NCBI GenBank assembly: GCA_946546925.1
Contig: CAMNOS010000002.1
Span: 1 to 64,000 of the forward strand
Direction: 5' to 3'
Length of the DNA stretch: 64,000 nt
Origin: an uncultured Butyrivibrio sp.
GTDB taxonomy: Bacteria; Bacillota; Clostridia; Lachnospirales; Lachnospiraceae
Shown one piece after another: positions 1 through 9,794 of the stretch. A program made the translations under genes and the position numbers. Positions within the stretch are counted from its first letter, which is position 1. The number at the start of each line of letters is the position of its first letter. The notes beneath the pieces were generated by a model. The model did not search any database and was not told the DNA's origin. It saw nothing but the letters and a program-made list of their open reading frames with translations.

Positions 1-20
1 TTGTTGGAGTTTTATTCTAA

Positions 21-1628
21 ATGAGTTATGTAGCACTATACAGGAAATTCAGACCCCCGGTCTTTGAAGATGTCAAGGGCCAGGATCATATAATTACGAC
101 ACTCAAGAATCAGATCAGATCTGACAGGGTTGGACATGCTTACCTGTTCTGCGGTACCCGCGGAACAGGTAAGACTTCTGTTGCGAAGATTTTGGCCAAG
201 GCGGTTAACTGCGAGAACCCGCAGGACGGAAGTCCCTGCGGCGAATGCGAGATGTGCAGGGAGATCGCTGCCGGCAACAGCATGAATGTCATCGAGATTG
301 ATGCCGCATCAAACAGCGGCGTTGAAAATGTCAGACAGATCGTGGATGAGGTCTCCTATTCCCCCACTAAAGGCAAGAAAAAGGTTTACATCATAGACGA
401 GGTGCACATGCTGTCCACCGCGGCTTTTAACGCGCTGCTTAAGACGATCGAAGAGCCGCCTTCCTATGTGATGTTTATCCTGGCTACGACGGAAGTCCAT
501 AAGATTCCCATAACGATCCTCTCGAGGTGTCAGAGATATGATTTTCATAGGATCACAATAGACACCATACAGGACAGACTAAGACATGTTGTGGACGAAG
601 AGGGAATTGAAGCAGAGGACAAGGCGCTCCGGTACATTGCCAAGACCGCTGACGGGTCGATGAGAGACTCTCTCAGCCTCCTTGATCAGTGCATCGCATT
701 TAACTTCGGTGAAGTACTCACCTATGACAAGGTGCTTGGGGTTCTTGGAGCAGTGGACACGGAAGTTTTCTCGCGGCTCTTTAATGCGTTGTACTCACAG
801 GATGTTCAGAGTGCTCTTACGGTCCTTGCGGATGTAGTCATACAGGGGCGTGAGCTTACCCAGTTCGTGAACGACTTTGTCTGGTACTTAAGGAACCTGA
901 TGCTTGTACAGGCATCGGATCAGATGGAGGACGTGGTAGATATATCCACGGACAACCTCAAGGCCTTAAAAGAGCAGGCCGAAGGGGCGAGCTCCGATGC
1001 GATACTGCGTTTCATAAGGATATTTTCGGAGCTCTCCGCAGATATAAGATATGCGACTCAGAAGCGCATACTTATAGAGATTACCATGATCAAGCTATGC
1101 AAGCCCCAGATGGATAAGTCGGGGGCAGGATCTCTGGAAGACAGACTCAGAGTCCTTGAAGAGCACGATGATGAGACAGAGAAGGTGCTTGCGGGGATAA
1201 GGAACGGACAGATCGCAGTTTCGGTCAATTCGCAGGCAGGAGCGCAGCCCGCAGCGCCTGCAGTGAAAAAGGTCCTTGACAGGGCAGTGCCCGAGGATAT
1301 AAAGCTATTAGTGTCAAACTGGTCCAAGGTCTTTATGAAAGTAGAGGCGCCGCTCAAACTGTATCTCAGGGATGCGCGGCTTAGTCTTGGAGACGGCGAC
1401 AGACTTCTTATAGTCTTTTCCAGCAAACTCAATGAGTCCATGTGTGCATCCGGAGGCGGCAGGGAGAGTCTTCAGAATTTCCTTGACGGTGTAGTTGGTA
1501 AGCATGTGGAATTTGAAACAAGGTTCCTTGATCAGAATCAGAATTTTGAGGAGCACTATGTGGATCTTGGTGCTATCAAGTTTGATATAGAGACAGAAGA
1601 TGACGAAGAAGAAAAGGAGAGTGAATAA
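21..1628 (+). CDS. dnaX: DNA polymerase III subunit gamma/tau
   Basis: MSYVALYRKFRPPVFEDVKGQDHI start, Walker A GTRGTGKTS, zinc-binding cysteines, followed by ybaB-recR. Confidence 0.97.
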   Translation: MSYVALYRKFRPPVFEDVKGQDHIITTLKNQIRSDRVGHAYLFCGTRGTGKTSVAKILAKAVNCENPQDGSPCGECEMCREIAAGNSMNVIEIDAASNSGVENVRQIVDEVSYSPTKGKKKVYIIDEVHMLSTAAFNALLKTIEEPPSYVMFILATTEVHKIPITILSRCQRYDFHRITIDTIQDRLRHVVDEEGIEAEDKALRYIAKTADGSMRDSLSLLDQCIAFNFGEVLTYDKVLGVLGAVDTEVFSRLFNALYSQDVQSALTVLADVVIQGRELTQFVNDFVWYLRNLMLVQASDQMEDVVDISTDNLKALKEQAEGASSDAILRFIRIFSELSADIRYATQKRILIEITMIKLCKPQMDKSGAGSLEDRLRVLEEHDDETEKVLAGIRNGQIAVSVNSQAGAQPAAPAVKKVLDRAVPEDIKLLVSNWSKVFMKVEAPLKLYLRDARLSLGDGDRLLIVFSSKLNESMCASGGGRESLQNFLDGVVGKHVEFETRFLDQNQNFEEHYVDLGAIKFDIETEDDEEEKESE

Positions 1629-1975
1629 TGGCTAAACGTGGTGGATTTCCCGGTGGCGGAATGCCCGGCAACATGAGCAATCTTATGAAACAGGCGCAGA
1701 GAATGCAGAGACAGATGGAGGAGAACCAGAAGGAACTGGAGACCAGAGAATTCTCTGCCAAGTCCGGCGGCGGGGCAGTTGAAGCTGTTGTTTTCGGAAA
1801 CAAGAACTTAAAGAGCATCACCATCTCACCCGAAGCAGTTGATCCCGATGATGTGGAGATGCTTCAGGACATGATAGTTGCTGCTGTCAATGAGGCAATG
1901 AAGCAGGCTGATGAAGCAAGCGGACAGATGATGAGCAGTCTGACGGGCGGCCTGGGCGGAGGTCTTCCCTTCTGA
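1628..1975 (+). CDS. YbaB/EbfC family nucleoid-associated protein
   Basis: 115 aa, MKQAQRMQRQMEENQKEL motif, between dnaX and recR. Confidence 0.95.
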   Translation: MAKRGGFPGGGMPGNMSNLMKQAQRMQRQMEENQKELETREFSAKSGGGAVEAVVFGNKNLKSITISPEAVDPDDVEMLQDMIVAAVNEAMKQADEASGQMMSSLTGGLGGGLPF

Positions 1976-2574
1976 TGGAACTTTACAGCGGACATATAAA
2001 CCGTTTAATAGATGAACTTTCGTCCCTTCCCGGCATAGGAGGAAAGTCAGCTCAGAGACTGGCTTTTTACATAATCAATCTGCCTAAGGACAGGGTCAAA
2101 AGACTTGCGGACTCCATAACCGATGCCAGAGAAAATGTGCATTACTGCAAAGAGTGCTGTACACTTACCGATGATGACATCTGTCCCATCTGCAGCAACT
2201 CAAACAGAGACCACAGGACTATAATGGTTGTGGAAAATGCGCGGGATTTAGCAGCGTATGAGAAGACCGGCAAATATGAAGGGGTCTATCATGTACTTCA
2301 TGGAGCAATATCGCCGATGCTTGGGATAGGACCGGGTGACATAAGGCTTACGGAACTTATGACAAGGCTGCAGAAACAGGAGGCTGATGAGGTTATAATA
2401 GCGACCAATTCCAGTCTTGAAGGTGAGACGACAGCCATGTACATAAGTAAACTGATCAAGCCCACAGGCATCAGGGTTACGAGGATAGCCAGCGGGGTTC
2501 CTGTCGGCGGAGATCTCGAGTACATTGATGAAGTAACTCTTTTAAGAGCTCTTGAAGGCAGAACTGAGATCTAG
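1975..2574 (+). CDS. recR: Recombination mediator protein RecR
   Basis: LPGIGGKSAQRLAFYI HhH, C4 zinc finger, TOPRIM region; dnaX-ybaB-recR synteny. Confidence 0.97.
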   Translation: MELYSGHINRLIDELSSLPGIGGKSAQRLAFYIINLPKDRVKRLADSITDARENVHYCKECCTLTDDDICPICSNSNRDHRTIMVVENARDLAAYEKTGKYEGVYHVLHGAISPMLGIGPGDIRLTELMTRLQKQEADEVIIATNSSLEGETTAMYISKLIKPTGIRVTRIASGVPVGGDLEYIDEVTLLRALEGRTEI

Positions 2575-2608
2575 GCATTGGCATAAATCAGACTAAGGAG
2601 GTATAGGT

Positions 2609-3655
2609 ATGGCAGTAAAGAGAGAATTATTTGGAGAAGACTTAAACGGAGCTCCGATTTATGAGTACCATCTGACCAATGAGGCGGGCGTAGAGGCAGT
2701 TGTCCTTAATTTCGGATGTACTATCAAGAACATCTTTGTACCTGACAAGGACGGTAACAGAGTGGATGTGGCTCTTGGTTATGACGACGTAAATGGATAT
2801 TTTGGAAACGACTGCTTTCTTGGAGCGACCGTAGGACCTACAGCCAACAGGATCGCAAACGCCAGGTATTCCATCGATGGCAAAGAGTTTATTCTTCCGA
2901 TCAACGATGGCCCCAACAACCTTCACACAGATATGAATAACGGCTTCCACAAGAGAATATGGGATGCCGAAGAGGGGGATTCCTCCGTGAAGTTCACCTT
3001 AAAGGCTGAGGACGGAGATCTGGGATTTTCCGGAAACCGTGTGTTTGAACTCACATATACACTCAAAGAGGACGGAAGCCTTGAGCTTCACTATCACGCA
3101 ACAAGTGATGCCAAGACGCTTATGAACCTCACAAACCATGTATACTTTAACCTTGACGGACAGGGAAGCGGCAACTGCTATGATCAGGTGATGACACTGA
3201 ACGCATCATGTTACACACCTGTCATTGATTCTGCATCGATCCCCACCGGAGAGATCGCACCTGTAGAGGGAACTCCTTTTGACTTCAGGACAGCCAAGCC
3301 CATCGGAAGAGACATAGACGCCGATAATGAGCAGCTTAAGTTTGTCGGTGGGTACGACCACAACTGGGTTGTGGACGGATATGACGGAACACTTAAGAAG
3401 TTCTGTGAAGTATCTTCACCCAGGACCGGGATCAAAATGGAGTGCTTTACTTCACTTCCCGGATTCCAGTTCTACTCAGGCAATTTCCTCAAGGATGTGC
3501 AGGGTAAGGGCGGCAACGTATATGGAAAGAGGGATGGCTTCTGCCTGGAGACACAGGTTTATCCCAACTCCATCAACCAGGCCGGATTCCCTGACTGCGT
3601 TTACGGTCCTGACAGGGAATACGACAATGTTACAGTATACAGATTTTCAAAATAA
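2609..3655 (+). CDS. galM: Aldose 1-epimerase (galactose mutarotase)
   Basis: GATVGPTANRIANARY, NLTNHVYFNLDGQG, ETQVYPNSINQ motifs. Confidence 0.93.
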   Translation: MAVKRELFGEDLNGAPIYEYHLTNEAGVEAVVLNFGCTIKNIFVPDKDGNRVDVALGYDDVNGYFGNDCFLGATVGPTANRIANARYSIDGKEFILPINDGPNNLHTDMNNGFHKRIWDAEEGDSSVKFTLKAEDGDLGFSGNRVFELTYTLKEDGSLELHYHATSDAKTLMNLTNHVYFNLDGQGSGNCYDQVMTLNASCYTPVIDSASIPTGEIAPVEGTPFDFRTAKPIGRDIDADNEQLKFVGGYDHNWVVDGYDGTLKKFCEVSSPRTGIKMECFTSLPGFQFYSGNFLKDVQGKGGNVYGKRDGFCLETQVYPNSINQAGFPDCVYGPDREYDNVTVYRFSK

Positions 3656-3678
3656 TTAATTGATCCGGAGGACAGCCC

Positions 3679-4905
3679 TTGGCTGAAGTAAGAGATTTTG
3701 CCTCCTATGCGGGGAAACTTAATAAAGAAGGACATGCCAGGGGTGAATCTGACAGTGAACCATCATATAAAGAGAAGATCCGAAGCCACAAACTGGCAGT
3801 GATCTTCAGAACGCTCGGAATAACAGTCTTTGCGATACTCCTTGTCCTTGTGATATATGTCAGCTGGAGGGACAAGGAATACACAGAGGCCCAGATAACA
3901 GAAGGCGCTGATATAACCAATGGCCTGGACTCACAGGTCATCAGCCTTGGCGGCAATATTGTGCAGTACAGTAAGGATGGTATGAGCTGCTTTAATTCAA
4001 GCGGGCAGCAGGTATGGAACCAGACTTATGAGATGCAGAATCCGATAGCCCACACCTGTGCAGACGTGGTGGCTGTAGGCGACTACAACGGTCACAACAT
4101 CTATGTGAACAACACGACGGGGGCGATGGGAGAAGTGGACACCAACCTTCCTATCAGAGATTTCTGTGTCTCTTCCCAGGGAGTTGTGGCGGCGGTACTG
4201 GACGGAACAAGTGTTACCTGGATATATCTCTATGATGCCCAGGGCAACACACTTGCAAATTTTAAGACCACGATGAAGGACAGCGGATATCCCGTAGATG
4301 TGAGCATATCACCAAACGGTGAGCTTTTATGCGTGTCATATCTTTACCCCGATGAGGGGGCGCTTAAGACCAGTGTTGCTTTTTTTAACTTCGGCTCTGT
4401 GGGCCAGAATGCCATAGATAACTACGCCAGCGGTTATGATTATCCCAAGGTTGTGGTGCCGTATGTTCAGTTCATGAATTCCGGTTCTGCCTTTGCGGTT
4501 TCGGATGACAGGATAATGTTTTATCAGGGCAATGAGAAGCCTGTAAGCCAGGCTGATATATTCACGGGCGATGAAGAGATTAAGTCAGTATACTTCAACG
4601 ACACCTATATGGGAGTTGTTTTCCCCAACAGCACTGAAGAGGGGGGATACAGGCTTCAGGTATACAACGACAAGGGAGGAGATGTCCTGACTACATATTT
4701 TGACATCGACTATACCGAGATCGTTTTCAGCGGCAAGCAGATCATAATCTACAATGAGGATGAGTGCCTCATCGAGGATATGAGCGGACATATCAAGTAT
4801 CAGGGCAGCTTTACGACTCCTGTTCGCGCTATGGTGCCTACTAATATAGCAAGCAGGTTTACCCTTGTAACTTCGCGTAATATCCAGACAATGAATCTTA
4901 AGTAG
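3679..4905 (+). CDS. DUF5711-like single-pass membrane protein with extracytoplasmic beta-propeller-like domain
   Basis: N-terminal TM segment (LGITVFAILLVLVIYVSW) and repeating beta-rich extracellular part. Confidence 0.6.
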   Translation: MAEVRDFASYAGKLNKEGHARGESDSEPSYKEKIRSHKLAVIFRTLGITVFAILLVLVIYVSWRDKEYTEAQITEGADITNGLDSQVISLGGNIVQYSKDGMSCFNSSGQQVWNQTYEMQNPIAHTCADVVAVGDYNGHNIYVNNTTGAMGEVDTNLPIRDFCVSSQGVVAAVLDGTSVTWIYLYDAQGNTLANFKTTMKDSGYPVDVSISPNGELLCVSYLYPDEGALKTSVAFFNFGSVGQNAIDNYASGYDYPKVVVPYVQFMNSGSAFAVSDDRIMFYQGNEKPVSQADIFTGDEEIKSVYFNDTYMGVVFPNSTEEGGYRLQVYNDKGGDVLTTYFDIDYTEIVFSGKQIIIYNEDECLIEDMSGHIKYQGSFTTPVRAMVPTNIASRFTLVTSRNIQTMNLK

Positions 4906-4915
4906 GGGAGGCATT

Positions 4916-5365
4916 ATGAATCTTGATGTCCCACAGATAGCGATCACCGTAGTGGTTGTCTGTCTGCTGCTCTGGAGAATATCATATGGACTTAAAAACG
5001 GCCTGTTTGCTGAAGCAGCAGGCCTTATTGCTGTTATCGCGGCTTTTGCCGGGATGTACTACACAATGAAGATCGCAGGGAGTATCCTTGACAGCAGGTT
5101 TGGGTCGGTTATTCCAAAGATCGGCTATCTTACAGTGGCAATTGTGATCTATGGTGTAATGAACCTTCTTGTGAAGGCTCTTCGCGCAGTAAAAGAGATA
5201 CCGATACTGGGGAGCTTTGACAGATTTCTCGGTGGGGTTCTTGGAGCCTTTGAGGCATATGCAATAATATATATCGTGTGCTTCGTTACGGATATTGATA
5301 TGATCGGACCGGCTCTGGCGCAGCTTTTGGGACTGTGGGAGATGCTGAAAATAAAAATTTTTTAA
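4916..5365 (+). CDS. CvpA family membrane protein
   Basis: four hydrophobic segments, GLKNGLFAEAAGLIAVIAAF...LGGVLGAFEA pattern. Confidence 0.65.
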   Translation: MNLDVPQIAITVVVVCLLLWRISYGLKNGLFAEAAGLIAVIAAFAGMYYTMKIAGSILDSRFGSVIPKIGYLTVAIVIYGVMNLLVKALRAVKEIPILGSFDRFLGGVLGAFEAYAIIYIVCFVTDIDMIGPALAQLLGLWEMLKIKIF

Positions 5366-5382
5366 AATAATCAAAAAAGTAC

Positions 5383-5411
5383 TTGCATTTCAAAAAAAGT
5401 TCAAGTATAAT
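5383..5411 (+). promoter_or_regulatory. Sigma-A promoter of tRNA-Gln: TTGCAT-N17-TATAAT
   Basis: -35 and perfect -10 with 17-bp spacing, about 13 nt upstream of the mature tRNA. Confidence 0.75.
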
Positions 5412-5424
5412 TTCTACTTGTCGA

Positions 5425-5497
5425 TGGGCTATCGCCAAGCGGTAAGGCAACGGACTCTGACTCCGTCATTACGTAGGTTCGAATCCTACTAGCCCAG
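5425..5497 (+). tRNA. tRNA-Gln (anticodon CTG)
   Basis: TGGGCTA/TAGCCCA acceptor, ACGGA-CTCTGAC-TCCGT anticodon arm, GTAGG-TTCGAAT-CCTAC T arm. Confidence 0.95.
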
Positions 5498-5503
5498 CTA
5501 CTA

Positions 5504-5534
5504 AAGCGAGATTGGATACAATCTCGCTTTTTTC
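5504..5534 (+). terminator. Rho-independent terminator after tRNA-Gln
   Basis: AAGCGAGATT-ggatac-AATCTCGCTT stem followed by T run. Confidence 0.85.
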
Positions 5535-5581
5535 ATAGGTAATTTTTCAGAATTTCCTATAGTCTTGAAGGGGGAGGCCTT

Positions 5582-6310
5582 ATGTACACTTTTAACTCGA
5601 GGATCAGGTACAGCGAGACAGACAAAAATGCATTTCTTACGCTGGAATCACTCATAGACTATTTTCAGGACTGCTCGACGTTTCAGACACAGGATGGCCC
5701 TGCTGACATGGAATACCTCAGGAAGCAGAACCTGGTGTGGGTTCTGTCGTCATGGCAGATAGAAGTGTTCAGATATCCAAGGCTCTGCGAGGAGGTTACT
5801 GTCGGTACCATTCCCTATGAGCTGAAGGGCTTCATGGGACTTAGAAACTTTTTTATGGATACGACAGATGGTGAGAGACTTGCCGTTGCCAATTCCGTAT
5901 GGACTCTTGTTGACACGGTTAAGGGTCTGCCGCGACGCATAACGCCTGAGATAATTGAGGCTTATCGGGTAGAAGACAGGATACCGATGAATTACTGTGA
6001 CAGGAAGGTGTCGTTTCCGGAGGATGCTGAGGTCATTCACAGCGAAGAGATACAGGTGAGGCGTCATCATCTTGATACCAACAATCATGTTAATAACGGC
6101 CAGTACATAAGAATGGCGATCGACGCTCTGCCTGACAGCAGCATCATTGTTTCTTCCATGAGGGCAGAGTACAAAAAGCAGTCAAGGCTTGGAGATATTC
6201 TTTATCCTGAAGTCATGAAAGTTTCAAAAGATGGCAGAATGGCTTATACTATATGTCTGAGGGATGAGAACAATGACCCTGTATGTAATGTGGAACTGAT
6301 AACGCAGTGA
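5582..6310 (+). CDS. Acyl-ACP thioesterase family protein
   Basis: hotdog-fold pattern (YSETDKNAFLTLESLIDYFQDCSTFQ; HHLDTNNHVNNGQYIRMA). Confidence 0.85.
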   Translation: MYTFNSRIRYSETDKNAFLTLESLIDYFQDCSTFQTQDGPADMEYLRKQNLVWVLSSWQIEVFRYPRLCEEVTVGTIPYELKGFMGLRNFFMDTTDGERLAVANSVWTLVDTVKGLPRRITPEIIEAYRVEDRIPMNYCDRKVSFPEDAEVIHSEEIQVRRHHLDTNNHVNNGQYIRMAIDALPDSSIIVSSMRAEYKKQSRLGDILYPEVMKVSKDGRMAYTICLRDENNDPVCNVELITQ

Positions 6311-6354
6311 TGATACTGCAGGCGGCGTCTATTATGACGTGAACGGAGGACTTA

Positions 6355-7188
6355 ATGATAAGATTAGGAGAAAAACAGACACTTAAGGTTGTTAAAAAGG
6401 TGGATTTCGGAGTATACCTCTCTGACGGAACGGATCCCGAAGAGAAGGTGCTGCTTCCGGCGAAGCAGGTACCTGAGAGAACCGATATCGGAAGCAGTAT
6501 TGAGGTGTTTATCTACAAGGATTCAGATGACAGACTCATAGCTACAACACATGAACCAAAGATAATGCTGGGAGATGTAAGGCTCCTCAAGGTCAAGGAG
6601 ACGACCGGGATCGGAGCGTTCATGGACTGGGGGCTTGAGAAGGATATCCTTCTCCCCTTCAGGGAACAGACCGCCAGGGTTAAGCCGGGAGACGACGTAC
6701 TCTGCGCCATGTACATCGATAAGAGCAGCCGTCTGTGCGTCACGATGAACGTATACAGATACTTAAGAAGTGACTCACCTTACGGCAAAGACGACAAGGT
6801 GACGGGCACTGTCTATGAGATGAGCGACAATTTCGGAGCTTTCGTGGCCGTGGACGATATCTTCTCGGGACTCATTGCCAAAAAAGAGCTCTATGGAAAT
6901 ATCAGGATCGGAGACAGCGTAACTGCAAGAGTCATCTCTGTAAAGGATGACGGGCGACTCAACTTAAGCGTCCGTGAAAAAGCTTATCTGCAGATGGATG
7001 CAGATGCGGATAAACTTCTTTCGATGCTGGAGAAGGGGGGCGGACGCATTCCCTTCACAGACAAGGCATCTCCGGAGCTTATCAGGGATGAGACCGGCAT
7101 GAGCAAGAACGAGTTCAAAAGAGCTGTCGGAAGACTCCTGAAGGAAGGCAGGATAGAGATAAAACCCGATTCTATTGTTTTGAAATAA
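6355..7188 (+). CDS. CvfB/YitL-like S1 RNA-binding protein
   Basis: repeated S1-like segments, C-terminal winged-helix-like region. Confidence 0.85.
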   Translation: MIRLGEKQTLKVVKKVDFGVYLSDGTDPEEKVLLPAKQVPERTDIGSSIEVFIYKDSDDRLIATTHEPKIMLGDVRLLKVKETTGIGAFMDWGLEKDILLPFREQTARVKPGDDVLCAMYIDKSSRLCVTMNVYRYLRSDSPYGKDDKVTGTVYEMSDNFGAFVAVDDIFSGLIAKKELYGNIRIGDSVTARVISVKDDGRLNLSVREKAYLQMDADADKLLSMLEKGGGRIPFTDKASPELIRDETGMSKNEFKRAVGRLLKEGRIEIKPDSIVLK

Positions 7189-7197
7189 GGAGAGCTG

Positions 7198-8124
7198 ATG
7201 GACTACAAAAGAGCTAACAGAACTTTTCTCTACATGATACTGGGCACGCTTGCCTTTGCGATCCTGTATGCGGTCTATGTGCTTAATACCGGCAGGCAGA
7301 TGTCTCTTTTTGCCAACAATCTTTTAAGTGAGGCGGTCATAATCCTTCCTGCGATAGCAGCGGTTATGTACTCTGGTGACAGACTAAGGGTTTTGGTACC
7401 GCTTAAACCGATAAGGATTCCTTCGGCACTTCTTACTGCTTTGTATGTGTTTTTGCTCTTTCCGCTGGTTGCCTTCGTCAACTCTCTGTCAATGCTGTTT
7501 GTTGATAACACGGTGATGGAGATCACCGATCAGATACTGGATCTGCCATTCTGGCAGCTGCTGATTTCAATCGGTCTGTTTGGGCCGTTTGTGGAGGAAT
7601 TCGTTTTCAGGGGTGTTATCCTGCAGACGTATCAGAGGACCGGAAGAATCATTGGATCGGTCATCCTGTCTTCGGTGCTGTTCGGAATGATGCACATGAA
7701 CTTTAACCAGTTCGCTTACGGAGCAGTCATGGGGATCATGCTCGCTCTTCTTGTGGAAGCGACAGGAAGTGTCCTGACTTCATTTCTGGCACACGCAGTC
7801 TTCAACTCCACTGAGGTCTGCATGGTGTATTTTAGCGGAGAGATCATTAAGAATGTGGGAGATCAGGTACAGGGACAGAACCTGCAAAACGAGATAATCA
7901 TGTCTCTTGGGATATATTTTATAGCGGCGATAGTGGCAACGTCCCTTGCAGTCTGTGTTCTTGTGAAGATTTCCGATATGGAGGGCAGGCTTGAGTTTTT
8001 GAGGAGTATCCCGTCCTGCAGGAAGCAGGGGTATAAACTCGTTACGATACCACTTATAATAGCGTCTGTTATTGCACTGGGGTATATGACAATAACGGAG
8101 TTTATGATGAGCATTCTTGCATAG
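7198..8124 (+). CDS. CPBP family intramembrane metalloprotease
   Basis: EEFVFRGV motif plus GMMHMNFNQF and FLAHAVFNST helices. Confidence 0.9.
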   Translation: MDYKRANRTFLYMILGTLAFAILYAVYVLNTGRQMSLFANNLLSEAVIILPAIAAVMYSGDRLRVLVPLKPIRIPSALLTALYVFLLFPLVAFVNSLSMLFVDNTVMEITDQILDLPFWQLLISIGLFGPFVEEFVFRGVILQTYQRTGRIIGSVILSSVLFGMMHMNFNQFAYGAVMGIMLALLVEATGSVLTSFLAHAVFNSTEVCMVYFSGEIIKNVGDQVQGQNLQNEIIMSLGIYFIAAIVATSLAVCVLVKISDMEGRLEFLRSIPSCRKQGYKLVTIPLIIASVIALGYMTITEFMMSILA

Positions 8125-8140
8125 CTTAAGAACGGCATGA

Positions 8141-8177
8141 AAAGGGCCCGTTGCATTGACGCAGCGGGCTCTTTTTG
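8141..8177 (+). terminator. Rho-independent terminator
   Basis: GGGCCCGTTGC-attgac-GCAGCGGGCTC followed by TTTTT. Confidence 0.8.
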
Positions 8178-8183
8178 ATGGCT

Positions 8184-8372
8184 TCAGATCCTGATGTCAA
8201 GATTGGAACCGATATCAGGGTTGACTGATAATTCTGCCATGGAATCCATGGTAGCAATCATTGCCGCTCCGTTTTCCTGCATTGTGTCGAGGTTTTTGGA
8301 GAGCATTGCGATTCCGAAATCGTTGAGAACACGGTTCTGTGACATTGCCATCGATAAAGCAGGGATATCCAT
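8184..8372 (-). CDS. YjfB-family putative motility protein
   Basis: 62 aa MDIPALSMAMSQNRVLNDFGIAMLSKNLDT; strong SD AAGGAGGTGG; sigma-28-like promoter upstream. Confidence 0.8.
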   Translation of the reverse strand: MDIPALSMAMSQNRVLNDFGIAMLSKNLDTMQENGAAMIATMDSMAELSVNPDIGSNLDIRI

Positions 8373-8414
8373 AGGCCACCTCCTTGTGAAAAAATCTACT
8401 TTATCTTATCTTTT

Positions 8415-8439
8415 ATATCGGTGAGTTTTTTTATAATTA
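8415..8439 (-). promoter_or_regulatory. Sigma-28/SigD-like promoter (TAAT-N14-CCGATAT) for the YjfB-like gene
   Basis: perfect CCGATAT on the minus strand, about 40 nt upstream of the YjfB-like start. Confidence 0.55.
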
Positions 8440-8642
8440 TTAGCCTCGGAAAGCGGGAAGCGTGCTAAAAAACCAAAGTGCTTTTTTGTGACTTTTTACC
8501 ACAAAAATTAAAAAATACACAAAAAACGAACCTCTTTCTATGGATTTTTTTGTACATTTATATTAAAATGTATTAGTAATATCCGCCATTAACGGCTGGA
8601 AGTGATTATTTATACTGCACAGCGTGCAAGAAAGAGTGAGAC

Positions 8643-9725
8643 ATGATTTCCAATCAGATATTGCAGAACACAATAGACGGGCTCAAGAATATTGCTCATG
8701 TTGATCTTTGCGTCCTTGATATCGATGGCAAGGAGGTGGCTTCGACAACAGGAGATATCGGCAACGTGTCTGCTGCTGCAAGGGATTTTGTGGAGTCTCC
8801 GGCAGATTCTCAGGAGATTCAGGGATATCAGTATTTTAAGATATATGATGAGCAGCAGCTTGAGTATATCCTTATCTGCACAGGAAGCGGTGACAATATC
8901 TATATGCTTGGCAAGATGATAGCATATCAGATACAGAGTCTTCTTGTCGCCTACAAGGAGAGGTTTGATAAGGACAACTTCATCAAAAACCTTCTTTTGG
9001 ACAATCTCCTTCTTGTTGATATCTACTCAAGAGCCAAGAAACTCCACATCCAGAGTGATGCCAGGAGAGTGGCCATGATCATTGAGTGTGCCGGCGGCAG
9101 GGACAGCAATGTCCTTGAGCTTACAAGATCCTGCATTGGAAGCGGTACTGACTTTGTTACAGAGGTGGACGAGGACAACGTCATTGTGGTCAAGGATGTG
9201 AGCGATATGGGCAAGGCTTCTGAGATCACAAGAGCGGCCGAGGACATACTTGCCGGACTTGAGAAGGAAGGCCTCACAGGGGTGAGGATTGCCTACGGTA
9301 CGGTTGTCGGAGAAATCAAGGAAGTTTCGCGCTCCTACAAGGAAGCCAAGATGGCGCTTGATGTGGGCAAGATCTTTTTCGATGAGAGAAAGGTTATCTG
9401 CTACAGCGAACTTGGCATCGGAAGGCTGATCTATCAGCTTCCGATTCCGCTCTGCAAAATGTTCATCAAGGAGATATTCGGCGGGCGCAACCCTGACGAC
9501 TTCGATCAGGAGACTCTTACCACTATAGACAAGTTCTTTGAGAACAGCCTGAACGTGTCAGAGACATCAAGGCAGCTCTTTATCCACAGGAATACCCTTG
9601 TGTACAGACTAGACAAGCTTCAGAAGAGTACAGGTCTGGATCTCAGGGTCTTTGATGATGCAATCACTTTCAAAATTGCACTTATGGTTGTAAGATATAT
9701 GAAATACATGGAGAAGTTCACGTGA
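8643..9725 (+). CDS. PucR/CdaR-type transcriptional regulator with C-terminal HTH
   Basis: C-terminal FFENSLNVSETSRQLFIHRNTLVYRLDKLQKSTGLDLRVFDDAITFKIAL. Confidence 0.88.
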   Translation: MISNQILQNTIDGLKNIAHVDLCVLDIDGKEVASTTGDIGNVSAAARDFVESPADSQEIQGYQYFKIYDEQQLEYILICTGSGDNIYMLGKMIAYQIQSLLVAYKERFDKDNFIKNLLLDNLLLVDIYSRAKKLHIQSDARRVAMIIECAGGRDSNVLELTRSCIGSGTDFVTEVDEDNVIVVKDVSDMGKASEITRAAEDILAGLEKEGLTGVRIAYGTVVGEIKEVSRSYKEAKMALDVGKIFFDERKVICYSELGIGRLIYQLPIPLCKMFIKEIFGGRNPDDFDQETLTTIDKFFENSLNVSETSRQLFIHRNTLVYRLDKLQKSTGLDLRVFDDAITFKIALMVVRYMKYMEKFT

Positions 9726-9794
9726 TAAGAAGTTGCAAGAGCTGTAAGGCTTAAGTGCAGCCGACGTATTGCGCAAAGTATCGTAAGGAGTATT

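Noticed and set aside
8194-8424. 76-aa plus-strand ORF opposite the YjfB-like gene
   Set aside because: The minus-strand gene has an SD, a sigma-28-like promoter and family resemblance; the plus ORF has none.
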